A program made the position numbers and the translations under genes. From NCBI RefSeq assembly GCF_028656935.1, contig NZ_JAMDGZ010000054.1:1-55884 (forward strand): a stretch of 55,884 nt of DNA. Direction: 5' to 3'. Of the stretch, positions 41,805-53,006 are shown piece after piece. Each line of letters starts with the position of its first letter. Positions within the stretch are counted from its first letter, which is position 1. Source of the DNA: Pseudomonas rubra. Its GTDB lineage: Bacteria; Pseudomonadota; Gammaproteobacteria; Pseudomonadales; Pseudomonadaceae. The notes beneath the pieces are model-generated. The model was not told where the DNA came from and ran no database searches. It was given only the letters and a program-made list of their open reading frames with translations.

Positions 41805-43964
41805 TTGAATTTCGTGCCTCGGGAAACAGCCGTTTTATCCAATTATTCGACCAAAGTAGTAGGCAGGGACTGGAAGCTGGCCAGCGTCGGCGCAGCCCTG
41901 TTGAGCCTGGCACCGCTGGCCCAGGCCGATGATGCCAAACAAACTGAACAACGCCTGGAGACGGTCACCGTCCAGGCCGCCAAAGCCACCCCGGTAGAAG
42001 CTGCGCAGGCGCAACTGGACGAGATCCCTGGCGGCACCGGGCTGGTCCAGCAGGCCGAGGTGGAGAAGGGCCGTTCGGCCACCCTGGAAGACACCCTGGC
42101 TTATCAGCCGGGGGTGTATGCCCAGGCTGCCGGCGGCAACGATGCCATCAAGATTTCCATCCGGGGTTCAGGCGCCAACACCTCGCCGGGTTACTTTCGT
42201 GAAGGCACCAAGTTCCTCTTCGACGGCCTGGCCCTGACCGGCGCTGGCGGCACGCCCTATGAACTGCTCGACACCCAGGGCCTGAACTACACCGAAGTGC
42301 TGCGCGGCGCCAACGCCTTCGAGTACGGCGCGTTGTCCCTGGGTGGGGCGATCAATTTCGTGACCAACTCCGGGCTGACTGCGCCGGGCAACCGCATCAA
42401 GCTCGAAGGCGGCAGCTTCGGTTGGCAGAAACAGACCCTGAGCACCGGTGGCGTGGCCGGCAACGCCGACTATTTCGTCAGCGTCGATAACTCCAAGCGC
42501 GACGGTTACCAGGACTTCACCTTCACCAAGGCCAAGGGCGTGGTGACCAATTTTGGCTACCGCTTCAACCCCAAGCTGGAAACCCGCCTGTACATCCGCT
42601 ACCGCGAGGAATACCACGAGAACTCCGGGGCCCTGACCCTGGCGCAACTGAAGAAGAACTCGTCGCAGACCAACCCCAGCACCCGCGCCACCCGTGGTGA
42701 CTCGACCAAGGAAGGCTCGACCTGGGTCGGCAGCAAGACCACCTACACCTTCGACGACGACTCGACCCTGGTGGCCGGCCTGGTCTATCACAACTATCCG
42801 CAGATCCTCAGCAAGAAGAGTACGGTCAACCCCAACTACTGGGACTGGCGCGACATCAATTACTCGCTCAAGTACACCCGCAGCGACCAGTTGTTCGGCC
42901 TGCCAAGCACCACCACCCTGGGTTGGAACAGCACCCAGCACATCCGCTCCGGGGTGCGCACCTACAACGGCGACAAGGACCTGGGCCGGTTGCAGAAACA
43001 GGTCGAGTACGATGGCTCCTTCGACCATGTGTTGTCGCTGGGCAACGACCTGGGCCTGAGCGACAACCTGTACCTGTCCACCGGCCTGTCGGCCATCGAG
43101 GTCAAGCGCAACGTCGACGTCAGCTTCAGCGACCGGGCCAACACCAGCGGTATCCCCAGCCACTACCGCTATGACGAGTGGAAGCTGGCGCCACGGCTCG
43201 GCCTGCGCTACTACCTGACCCCGGACGTGCAAGTGTTCGGTAACGTCAGCCGCTCGATCGACCCGCCCAGCTCCTGGTCGAGTTCAGGCTCCGGAGTCAC
43301 CACCAACTTCGCCAAGACCCTGGTGCCGCAAAGCGCCAACACCGTCGAGCTGGGTATTCGCGGGCGCTCGGAGATCTTCGATGGCAGCCTGACCCTGTAC
43401 AAATCCTGGATCAAGGACGAGCTGCTCAACGTCGAAATCCTCCCGGCCACCACCACCTCGGCGGCGGTGGTCTCGACCTCCAACGCCAGCCCGACCATTC
43501 ACCAGGGCATCGAGGCGGGGCTGACCACCAAGCTCTGGCAGCGCGATAACGGTGATGTGCTGAGCTGGCGCCAGGCCTACACGCTCAACGACTTCCACTA
43601 CCGCAACGACCCGTTGTTCGCCAAGAACGAGCTGCCGGGCCTGCCCAAGCACGTCTACCAGGGCGAGCTGTTCTACCAGTACGCCAACGGTTTCTACGCC
43701 GGGGTCAATGTGCGCTCGGCGTCGAGCACGGCAGTGGACTACGCCAACAGCTTCTACGCCCCGTCCTACACCCTGTGGGGTGCACGCCTGGGTTACGACG
43801 CGCCGAACAAGACCTGGCAGGTGTACCTGGACCTGAAGAACCTCACCGACAAGGACTACGTCACCGCCCTGGCGCCCAGCTACGACGCCAAGGGCCAGGA
43901 CACTGCGGCGCTGTACCCGGGTGACGGCTTCGGTGCCTACACCGGTATTGCCTACAACTTCTGA
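41805..43964 (+). CDS. TonB-dependent outer-membrane receptor without Met or Cys
   Basis: A 719-residue receptor. The signal peptide ends LLSLAPLAQA near residue 42. The plug follows (about 50-170: LEDTLAYQPGVYAQAAGG, SIRGSGAN, GLNYTEVLRGANAFEYGALSLGGAINFVT), then a 22-strand barrel ending YTGIAYNF. I start at the TTG at 41805, which has GGTGGGGAG eight bases upstream. By eye the mature protein contains no Met and no Cys. No signalling extension for a sigma/anti-sigma pair is seen. It heads a ten-gene operon and probably imports the compound used by the encoded monooxygenases. The class is closer to FecA/ferrichrome-type receptors, but the ligand need not be a siderophore. Confidence 0.85.
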   Translation: MNFVPRETAVLSNYSTKVVGRDWKLASVGAALLSLAPLAQADDAKQTEQRLETVTVQAAKATPVEAAQAQLDEIPGGTGLVQQAEVEKGRSATLEDTLAYQPGVYAQAAGGNDAIKISIRGSGANTSPGYFREGTKFLFDGLALTGAGGTPYELLDTQGLNYTEVLRGANAFEYGALSLGGAINFVTNSGLTAPGNRIKLEGGSFGWQKQTLSTGGVAGNADYFVSVDNSKRDGYQDFTFTKAKGVVTNFGYRFNPKLETRLYIRYREEYHENSGALTLAQLKKNSSQTNPSTRATRGDSTKEGSTWVGSKTTYTFDDDSTLVAGLVYHNYPQILSKKSTVNPNYWDWRDINYSLKYTRSDQLFGLPSTTTLGWNSTQHIRSGVRTYNGDKDLGRLQKQVEYDGSFDHVLSLGNDLGLSDNLYLSTGLSAIEVKRNVDVSFSDRANTSGIPSHYRYDEWKLAPRLGLRYYLTPDVQVFGNVSRSIDPPSSWSSSGSGVTTNFAKTLVPQSANTVELGIRGRSEIFDGSLTLYKSWIKDELLNVEILPATTTSAAVVSTSNASPTIHQGIEAGLTTKLWQRDNGDVLSWRQAYTLNDFHYRNDPLFAKNELPGLPKHVYQGELFYQYANGFYAGVNVRSASSTAVDYANSFYAPSYTLWGARLGYDAPNKTWQVYLDLKNLTDKDYVTALAPSYDAKGQDTAALYPGDGFGAYTGIAYNF

Positions 43965-44008
43965 GCCAGGGGCGGGTGCCGTTCGCGCGGCACCTGCAGG
44001 AGAACTGC

Positions 44009-45724
44009 ATGAGACGAATCGCAAGGCTGGGCCCGCCCGCCATGCTTGGTGCGTTGCTGGCCCTGGGCGCCTGCAAGCCGGTGGAGCCGGCTGCGGGGCA
44101 GGGCAGCAGTGGCATCGACGGCACGCTGGCCAACGGCACCTTGAGTTACGCCGCGCAAGACTATTACGAGGCTGCCCCGGGCAAGCCCGGCGGCACCCTG
44201 CGGGTGTCCACGGCGTCGGACACCACCACCCTCGACGTGCATTCGATTTCCCACGGCAATGTGCAGTGGCTGGGGCGCATTCTGTTCGACTGCCTGCTGT
44301 ACCAGGACGAGCAGGGCAATATCTCGCCGTGGCTGGCCAAGTCCTGGGAGATTTCTGACGACGGCAAGACCTACACCTTTCATCTGCGCGATGACGTGAC
44401 CTTCAGCGATGGTGAGAAATTCAACGCCCGCGCCCTGCAGGTCAACCTTGAACACATGCGCGACCCGGCAACCAAATCGCCGCTGGCCGCCGCCTACATC
44501 GCCCCCTATGTGGACGGGCGTATCGTTGATGAGTACACCTTCGAGGCGCACCTGCGCGAGCCTTATTCGCCGTTCCTCGATGTGCTGGCGCAATCCTGGT
44601 TGAGTATGATCTCGCCACGGCAGATCCTCGAAGCGCCGAAGTCCATCGCCGAACACCCGATCGGCTCCGGGCCCTTCGTGCTGGAAAGCTACACCCGCGA
44701 CCAGGGTGCCAATTTCGTCAAGCGCAAGGGCTACAACTGGGCACCTGCGGTCACCCGGCACCAGGGCGAGGCCTACCTCGACCGCCTGGAACTGAGCATC
44801 GTCCCCGAGCCGATGATTCGCTTCAGTACCCTGGAATCCGGCCAGTCGGACTTCACCGTCGATGCACCCACCCAGAATGCCCGGGCCATCCGCGCCAATC
44901 CGGATTTGCAGATGCACAGCCGCATCCGCAAGGCCAACCCGTTTCGCAGCCTGACCTTCAACGTCGAGCGTTTTCCCTTTGACGATGTGCAGGTGCGCCG
45001 CGCCGTGGCCAAGGCTATCGACCGTGACGGCCTGGCCTGGATCACCGGCTTTGGCGAGTACCTGGCCAAGGGCGATTTCCTGGCCGCCAACACCCGCTAC
45101 TACGACCCGGCGTTCAAGGACGAGCTGGCTTTTGATGTGGCCGAGGCCAACCGTATTCTCGACCAGGCCGGCTGGAGCGAACGCGACGCCCAGGGTTACC
45201 GGGTCAAGAGCGGCCAGCGCCTGGCCGCGCACCTGCTGACCTACGAAACCGCCGCCTACCCGAGCAGCATTGCCGTGGCCATCCAGGCGGGCCTGAAGAA
45301 GATCGGCCTGCAGCTCGACATCGACCTGCTGCCCCTGGCCCAGGTCACCCAGCGCCGCTACGCCAGCGACTTTCAGGTGATCGGCGGCGGCTACTGGCAC
45401 ACCAACACCCCCGATGGCCTGTTCATCCTCTACCACAGCCAGGCGATCAGCACCGCCAAGCTGATCGGCCAGAACGCCGGGCGCTTTCGCGATGGCGAGC
45501 TTGATCGGGTGCTCAGCGCTGCCCGGCAGACCACCGACCCGCAGGCGCTGACCGGCCTCTACCGCATCGCCCAACAGCGCCTGGCGCAAACCATTCCAGC
45601 GGTGCCGGTGTTCGAAAGCCATGTGCTGCTGGCTTACCGCAAGCAGGTCAAGGGGCTGATTTTCGATACCTCGCACAACACCCCGTTCTTCACCAGCGTC
45701 TGGCTCGACCCGGAGGGCACATGA
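44009..45724 (+). CDS. ABC transporter substrate-binding lipoprotein (SBP_bac_5)
   Basis: A 571-residue binding protein of the dipeptide/nickel/opine family (GGTLRVSTASDTTTLDV, then YTFHLRDDVTFSDGEKFNA, HPIGSGPFVLESYTRDQG). The signal ends in the lipobox ALGAC with lipid Cys 22. The ATG at 44009 has AGGAG upstream. Only one other Cys and few Met are present, in line with the receptor upstream. It overlaps the permease gene by ATGA. The ligand is probably a peptide-like or conjugated compound. Confidence 0.88.
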   Translation: MRRIARLGPPAMLGALLALGACKPVEPAAGQGSSGIDGTLANGTLSYAAQDYYEAAPGKPGGTLRVSTASDTTTLDVHSISHGNVQWLGRILFDCLLYQDEQGNISPWLAKSWEISDDGKTYTFHLRDDVTFSDGEKFNARALQVNLEHMRDPATKSPLAAAYIAPYVDGRIVDEYTFEAHLREPYSPFLDVLAQSWLSMISPRQILEAPKSIAEHPIGSGPFVLESYTRDQGANFVKRKGYNWAPAVTRHQGEAYLDRLELSIVPEPMIRFSTLESGQSDFTVDAPTQNARAIRANPDLQMHSRIRKANPFRSLTFNVERFPFDDVQVRRAVAKAIDRDGLAWITGFGEYLAKGDFLAANTRYYDPAFKDELAFDVAEANRILDQAGWSERDAQGYRVKSGQRLAAHLLTYETAAYPSSIAVAIQAGLKKIGLQLDIDLLPLAQVTQRRYASDFQVIGGGYWHTNTPDGLFILYHSQAISTAKLIGQNAGRFRDGELDRVLSAARQTTDPQALTGLYRIAQQRLAQTIPAVPVFESHVLLAYRKQVKGLIFDTSHNTPFFTSVWLDPEGT

Positions 45725-46653
45725 TGACTTTGCAGCGATTGGCCTGGCGCCTGCTGGCCGGCATCGGCGTGCTTTGGGGCGCGGCGACCCTGACCTTCTT
45801 GGCCATCAACCTCAGTGCCGGCGACCCGGCCCTGGCGATTCTCGGCGGCCCGGATGCCATGCCCAGCGCCGAGCTGATCGCCCAGGTGCGTGCCGAATAC
45901 GGCCTCGACCAGCCGTTGTGGGTGCAATACGGCCAGTACCTTGGGCGCCTGGCCCAGGGCGATCTGGGCGAGTCGTACCGCTTGCGCATTCCGGTGCTGC
46001 AGGTGATCAGCAGCCAACTGGGCGCCACGGTGCAACTGTCGCTGGCCGCCGCCTTGCTGGCAATCCTGCTGGCGGTGGCCTGCGCCGTGCTCACCGCCAA
46101 CCGGGCGCGCTGGGTGCGCTCGCTGGTGTCCGGCAGCGAGCTGGTGCTGTCGTCGGCGCCGTCGTTCGTGATCGGCATCGTCCTGTTGCTGCTGTTCTCG
46201 TTCGGCTGGCACCTGCTGCCGCCGTCCGGCTCCAACAGTTGGCAGGCGCTGATCTTGCCGAGCCTGGCCCTGGCCCTGCCGATTGCTGCGGTGCTCAGCC
46301 AGGTGTTGCGCCAGGCGCTGGAGGAGATTCTCGAACAGCCCTTTATCGCCATGGCCAGGGCCCGCGGCATGTCGGAAACCGGTGTGCGCCTCAAGCATGC
46401 CTTGCGCCACGCCCTGGTGCCGCTGGTGACGCTGTCGGGTTTTGTCTTCGCCAGCCTGCTGGGCGGTGCGGTGATCATCGAGATGCTGTTCGCCCGCCAG
46501 GGCATCGGCCGCTTGATGCTCGACGCCGCCGTGACCAAGGACATGCCCTTGCTGCTGGGCATCACCCTGCTGGCGGCGGCGATTTATGTGGTCGTCAACT
46601 TTCTCGTCGACCTGATCAACCACTGGGTCGACCCACGCAGCACCAGCGTATGA
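45721..46653 (+). CDS. ABC transporter permease, DppB type
   Basis: A 310-residue membrane protein with the long N-terminal DppB region (LSAGDPALAILGG, LGLDQPLWVQYGQYLG-like, RLAQGDLGESYR) and six helices. The EAA loop reads FIAMARARGMSETGVRLKHALRHAL. It pairs with the DppC-type permease at 50432-51322, from which it is separated by three enzyme genes. That order is unusual for this transporter family. Confidence 0.88.
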   Translation: MMTLQRLAWRLLAGIGVLWGAATLTFLAINLSAGDPALAILGGPDAMPSAELIAQVRAEYGLDQPLWVQYGQYLGRLAQGDLGESYRLRIPVLQVISSQLGATVQLSLAAALLAILLAVACAVLTANRARWVRSLVSGSELVLSSAPSFVIGIVLLLLFSFGWHLLPPSGSNSWQALILPSLALALPIAAVLSQVLRQALEEILEQPFIAMARARGMSETGVRLKHALRHALVPLVTLSGFVFASLLGGAVIIEMLFARQGIGRLMLDAAVTKDMPLLLGITLLAAAIYVVVNFLVDLINHWVDPRSTSV

Positions 46654-46675
46654 ACCCGATTTTCAAGGACAAGCC

Positions 46676-47959
46676 ATGAGTGCCCATGATCTGCCAACCC
46701 CTCTGGCCGCCAGCAGCGCAGGCCAGGACTACGCGCACTTGCAGGCGCGCTTTGCCCCACTCTTTGCCCGTATTGCCGACGGTGCGATCAGCCGTGAACA
46801 ACACCGCGAACTGGCCCATGAGCCGGTCAACTGGCTGCGCGAGGCAGGCTTCGGCGCCTTGCGTGTACCCCAGGCGTTGGATGGCGCCCAAGTCAGCCTG
46901 CCGGTGCTGTTTCGCCTGCTGATCGACCTGGCCGAAGCTGACTCCAATCTGCCGCAGATCTTCCGCGCCCACTTCGGTTTTGTCGAAGGGCGCTTGTCCA
47001 GTGGCGATGCCGCGTCCCAGCGCCATTGGCTGGGTAAGGTGGTGGCGGGGCAGCTGTGGGGCGCGGCCATGGCCGAACGCACCGACACCACCGGCAACTC
47101 GGTACGCCTCAGCCCGGCCGACCCGCAGGCGCCGGAGGCCGGCTGGCTGCTGCAAGGCGAGAAGTACTACTGCACCGGCGCCATTTACGCCGATTGGGTG
47201 GCGGCGGTGGCCATGCTCGACGAGGACTTTGTCAGCGTGGTGGTGCCGACCACCGCGCCTGGGGTCAGCCTGGAGGATGACTGGGACGGTTTCGGTCAGC
47301 GCCTGAGCGGCAGCGGCACCACCCGTTTTGCCGACGTCGCAGTGCCGCCGGAGCAGGTGCTGCGGCGCTTCAAGCCCGGCGAGTTGCGCGCCGAATCCTA
47401 CCTGTCGGCGTTCTATCAGCTGTATCACCTGGCAACCCTGGCCGGCATCGCCCGCGCGGTGCAGCGCGATGCGGTGGCCTTCGTCCAGGGCCGTACCCGC
47501 GCTTTTGGCGTACCGGGCCAGTCCAGCCCCAAGGACGATGCGCTGGTGCAGCGGGTGATCGGCCGCCTGTCGAGCCTGGCCTACGCCGCCCAGGCCCTGG
47601 TGCTCGACGTCGCCCAGGTGCTGCAGAGGGTGCATGAGGCCGAGCTCGACGGCACGGTCGGTGAAGACCACTACGTCGAGGCCGACATCCGCACCTACCA
47701 GGCTCAGCAGATCATCCTGGAGCAGGTGCTCCAAGCCACCAGCTTGCTGTTTGAAGTCGGCGGCGCCTCGGCCACCAGCCAAGCCCGGCGCCTCGACCGG
47801 CATTGGCGCAATGCCCGCACCCTGGCCTCGCACAACCCGGCGATCTACCGCGAACAGGCGCTGGGCAATTACTACCTCAACGGCGTCAGCCCCGGCGCCG
47901 CCTGGCGCCAGTTGCACGCCCAGGACAACAGCGCCCGCGACGAAGCCAGCGCGGTCTGA
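46676..47959 (+). CDS. acyl-CoA dehydrogenase-fold flavin monooxygenase (DszC/SfnB-like), 1
   Basis: A 427-residue protein of the acyl-CoA dehydrogenase fold, in the DszC/SfnB-like subgroup that uses reduced FMN and O2 instead of dehydrogenating CoA esters. Visible blocks are LREAGFGALRVPQALDG, GEKYYCTGAIYADWVA, FGQRLSGSGTTRFADVAV and the C-terminal DRHWRNARTLASHNP. Related enzymes oxidise organosulfur compounds. It has few Met and one Cys. A paralogue lies at 53007-54215. Confidence 0.82.
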   Translation: MSAHDLPTPLAASSAGQDYAHLQARFAPLFARIADGAISREQHRELAHEPVNWLREAGFGALRVPQALDGAQVSLPVLFRLLIDLAEADSNLPQIFRAHFGFVEGRLSSGDAASQRHWLGKVVAGQLWGAAMAERTDTTGNSVRLSPADPQAPEAGWLLQGEKYYCTGAIYADWVAAVAMLDEDFVSVVVPTTAPGVSLEDDWDGFGQRLSGSGTTRFADVAVPPEQVLRRFKPGELRAESYLSAFYQLYHLATLAGIARAVQRDAVAFVQGRTRAFGVPGQSSPKDDALVQRVIGRLSSLAYAAQALVLDVAQVLQRVHEAELDGTVGEDHYVEADIRTYQAQQIILEQVLQATSLLFEVGGASATSQARRLDRHWRNARTLASHNPAIYREQALGNYYLNGVSPGAAWRQLHAQDNSARDEASAV

Positions 47960-47980
47960 CCCTCACCTTTAGGAGTTGCC

Positions 47981-49324
47981 ATGAGCCAGCCTGCACAACA
48001 CATGAGCATCGGCATGAACATCCTCGGCTTCGGCGCCCATTCCGGCGCCTGGCGCCAGGCCGAGGTGCCGGCCAATGCTTACCTGGACCCTGCGTATTAC
48101 AGCAACATCGCGCGCATTGCCGAGCGCGGCAAGCTCGATGCGATCTTCCTCGCCGACGGCCCGGCGCTGTTCGGCGATATCGCCGAACACCCGGCCGCGC
48201 GCCTGGAGCCGACCGTGCTGCTCACCGCCGTGGCCTTGGCGACCCGCCATATCGGCGTGATCGCCACCGCGTCGAGCAGCTACAACGACCCCTATAACCT
48301 GGCCCGGCGCTTCAGCTCGCTGGACCATATCAGCGGCGGCCGGGCGGCCTGGAACGTGGTGACCAATGCGGGGGATGCTGCTGCGCAGAATTTCGGCCTG
48401 GCCGGAGCACCGCGCCACGTTGACCGCTATGCCCGCGCCGATGAGTTCATCGACGTCACCCTCAAGCTCTGGGACAGCTGGGAAGATGACGCGGTGATTG
48501 GCGACGCCCAGCGCGGGCGCTTTGCCGACCCGGCCAAGGTCCACGCCATCGATTTTGTCGGTGCGCACTTCTCGGTCAAGGGCCCGCTCAACCTGCCGCG
48601 CTCGCCCCAGGGCCGGCCGGTGTTGGTCCAGGCCGGGTCTTCCGAAGGCGGTAAGGCCCTCGGTTCGCGCTATGCCGATGCGATCTTTACCACCCAGACC
48701 ACCCTGGTCGACGGCCAGGCCTTCTACCAGGAGATGAAGCAGCGTGCCCGCCAGTGGGGGCGCAACCCCGAGCACCTGAAAATCATGCCGGGGCTGTCGA
48801 CGGTGATCGGCAGCAGCGAAGCCGAGGCCCAGGCGCGCTTTGATCAACTCAACGCCTATTACGGCGAAGCAGGGCTGATCAACCAGGTCGCAGCGCGGGT
48901 GGGCCTGGCGGTCAGCGAACTGGAGCTGGATGCACCCTTGCCCTGGGAACGGATCGGCCCGGTGGCGGAGTTCGAGCGCGGCTCCCACGGCTTTCTCGAA
49001 GCCCAGCTGAACCTGGCGCGGCGCGAGAACCTGACAATCCGTGAGCTGTCGCGCCGCATCCTGGTCGGCCACCGGCTGATCGTCGGCACCCCGGAACAGG
49101 TCGCCGACACCCTCGAACACTGGTTCCGCGCCGGTGCCGCCGACGGCTTCAACATCATGCCGGACATGTTCCCCTCAGGCGTCGAGGTGTTCGTCGACGA
49201 GGTGGTGCCGCTGCTGCAAAAGCGCGGGGTGTTCCGCCACGAATACCAGGGCAGCACCCTGCGCGACCACCTCGGCCTGCCGTACCCGGCCAGCCAATAC
49301 CAGCGCGCCGCTGCAGCGGTTTGA
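47981..49324 (+). CDS. LLM flavin-dependent monooxygenase (NtaA/SnaA/DszA family)
   Basis: A 447-residue protein of the luciferase-like NtaA/SnaA/DszA/SsuD group (FLADGPALFGD, ISGGRAAWNVVTNAGDAAAQNFG, RPVLVQAGSSEGGKALGSRYADAIF, DGFNIMPDMFPSGVEVFVDEVVPLLQKRG). These enzymes use FMNH2 and O2 to open C-S, C-N or similar bonds. No Cys is seen. No flavin reductase gene lies in the operon, so FMNH2 must come from elsewhere in the genome. Confidence 0.87.
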   Translation: MSQPAQHMSIGMNILGFGAHSGAWRQAEVPANAYLDPAYYSNIARIAERGKLDAIFLADGPALFGDIAEHPAARLEPTVLLTAVALATRHIGVIATASSSYNDPYNLARRFSSLDHISGGRAAWNVVTNAGDAAAQNFGLAGAPRHVDRYARADEFIDVTLKLWDSWEDDAVIGDAQRGRFADPAKVHAIDFVGAHFSVKGPLNLPRSPQGRPVLVQAGSSEGGKALGSRYADAIFTTQTTLVDGQAFYQEMKQRARQWGRNPEHLKIMPGLSTVIGSSEAEAQARFDQLNAYYGEAGLINQVAARVGLAVSELELDAPLPWERIGPVAEFERGSHGFLEAQLNLARRENLTIRELSRRILVGHRLIVGTPEQVADTLEHWFRAGAADGFNIMPDMFPSGVEVFVDEVVPLLQKRGVFRHEYQGSTLRDHLGLPYPASQYQRAAAAV

Positions 49325-49352
49325 CGCGTTTCACTTTCCAGAGGAAGCAAGC

Positions 49353-50408
49353 ATGATCAAACGTCCATTGGGCCACAGCGACATCCAGGTCAGCGTGCTG
49401 GGATTGGGCAGCATGACCTGGGGCCACCAGAACAGCGAAAGCGATGCCCATCGCCAGCTCGACGCGGCCCTGGCCGCCGGCATCAACCTGATCGACAGCG
49501 CCGAGATGTACCCCACACCCACCCAGGCAGAAACCTGGGGCAGCACCGAGCGCTTTATCGGCAGTTGGCTGGCGAAAAGCGGGCGGCGCGCCGAGGTGGT
49601 GCTGGCCAGCAAGATCATCGGCCCGGCTCGCCAACCGGGGGCCGGGGCGCATATTCGCGAGGGCCGTACGCGCCACGATCGGGCCAATATCGTCGCCGCC
49701 CTGGACGGCAGCCTCAAGCGCCTACAAACCGATTACCTGGACCTCTACCAACTGCACTGGCCGGACCGCACCACCAATATATTCGGCCAGCGTGAATACC
49801 CCTATGTCGCCGATGACCGCGAGACCGTGAGCATCGCCGAAACCTTGCAGGTGCTGGCCGAACAGGTGGCCGCCGGCAAGATTCGCCACATTGGCGTGTC
49901 CAACGAAACCCCGTGGGGCGTGGCCGAGTTCCTGCGCCAGGCGCGTGAGCAGAACCTGCCGCGCATCGTCAGCATCCAGAACCCCTACAGCCTGCTCAAT
50001 CGTCTGTACGAGGGTGGCCTGTCGGAGTTCAGCCAGCGCGACAACATCGGCTTGCTGGCCTATTCGCCGCTGGCCTTCGGCGCGCTGACCGGCAAGTACC
50101 TCAACGGCGCCTTGCCGCAAGGTTCGCGCTTGTCGTCGGTGTACCGCACCTTCAATCGCTACGACAGCCCAGGCGCCCATCAGGCCATCGGCGCTTACGT
50201 AGCGCTGGCCCAGGAGTTGGGGATCAGCCCGGCGCAACTGGCCCTGGCCTATGTGATCAGCAAGCCGTTTGTCAGCAGCGCACTGACCGGGCAGACCAGC
50301 CTTGCGCAACTGGCCGACAACCTCGGCGCCCTTGAGGTGAGGCTCGACAGCGAGGCCCTGGCGCGTATCGAGCAGATCCACCGGCAGATCCCCAACCCTG
50401 CACCCTAA
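49353..50408 (+). CDS. aldo/keto reductase (Tas-like)
   Basis: A 351-residue NADPH-dependent aldo/keto reductase with the catalytic set D/Y/K/H visible in order: NLIDSAEMYPTP, VVLASKIIG and YQLHWPDRT, and the NADPH-binding end with ISPAQLALAYVISKPFV. It resembles the Tas subgroup. No Cys is seen. It may reduce an aldehyde released by one of the monooxygenases. The start ATG has GAGGAAG upstream. Confidence 0.87.
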   Translation: MIKRPLGHSDIQVSVLGLGSMTWGHQNSESDAHRQLDAALAAGINLIDSAEMYPTPTQAETWGSTERFIGSWLAKSGRRAEVVLASKIIGPARQPGAGAHIREGRTRHDRANIVAALDGSLKRLQTDYLDLYQLHWPDRTTNIFGQREYPYVADDRETVSIAETLQVLAEQVAAGKIRHIGVSNETPWGVAEFLRQAREQNLPRIVSIQNPYSLLNRLYEGGLSEFSQRDNIGLLAYSPLAFGALTGKYLNGALPQGSRLSSVYRTFNRYDSPGAHQAIGAYVALAQELGISPAQLALAYVISKPFVSSALTGQTSLAQLADNLGALEVRLDSEALARIEQIHRQIPNPAP

Positions 50409-50431
50409 CGTTCAGATCATGGAGGTGCCCG

Positions 50432-51318
50432 ATGGCGCCGATCAATTCAACCACCGCCGTGCTGCCCGCCAGTGGCCTGATCCAGGCCCAGGCGCGCTTT
50501 GCCAGCCGCCGGCAACTGGCCTTGCGCCCGGGGCTGTTGCTGGCGGCGCTGTTCGTCGTGTTCTTGCTGCTGGCGGCGCTGCAGCCGGGCTGGCTGGTGT
50601 CTGCCGACCCGCTCGAGGCCAGTGCCCGCCAGGCCTTCCAGCCGCCCAGCAGCCTGCACTGGCTGGGCACCGACGAGAACGGCCGCGACATCCTCGCGCG
50701 GCTGGTCTACGCGGTGCGCCCGTCGCTGCTATTGGGCCTGAGCGCCACCGCCGTGGGGCTGCTGCTGGGCACCGTACTGGGGCTGGCGGCCGGGCTCGGC
50801 CCACGGCTGCTGGACGGCGCAGTGATGCGCCTGGTCGATGTGCTGCTGGCGTTTCCCGACCTGCTGCTGGCGCTGGTGATCATCACCTTTTTTGGCCAGG
50901 GCGCAGTCAACACCATCATCGCCGTCGGCGTTGCCAGCGTGCCGCGCTATGCACGCCTGGTGCGCGCGCAAACCCTGGTGGTGCGCAACGCAGGCTATGT
51001 CGAGGCGGCCACCACCCTCGGCCTGGCACGGCGCCAGGTGATCTGGCGGCATGTGCTGCCCAATGCGATCAAGCCGATCCTGATTCTCGCCACCATCGGC
51101 ATCGGCAGCACCATCGTCGCCGGCGCGGCCCTGAGCTTTCTCGGCTTTGGCGCGCCACCGCCAGCGCCGGAGTGGGGCGGCATGCTTGCCATGGGCCGCA
51201 ACTACCTGGCCAACGCCTGGTGGCTGGTGGCCTGGCCGGCGCTGGCGATCACCCTCACCGTGGTCTCGATCACCGCCATCGGCCGCGAACTGCTGCGCCG
51301 CAACGAAGGTAAACGCCT

Positions 51319-51322
<4 letters not shown>
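50432..51322 (+). CDS. ABC transporter permease, DppC type
   Basis: A 296-residue permease with the DppC hallmarks: a short cytoplasmic start, HWLGTDENGRDILARLVYAVR, and the EAA loop YVEAATTLGLARRQVIWRHVL, followed by LSFLGFGAPPPAPEWGGML. It overlaps the ATPase gene by ATGA. It forms the transport channel with the DppB-type permease at 45721. Confidence 0.9.
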
Positions 51323-52980
<1,658 letters not shown>

Positions 52981-53006
52981 TCGCCTGATTCCTTCAAGGA
53001 AAGCCC

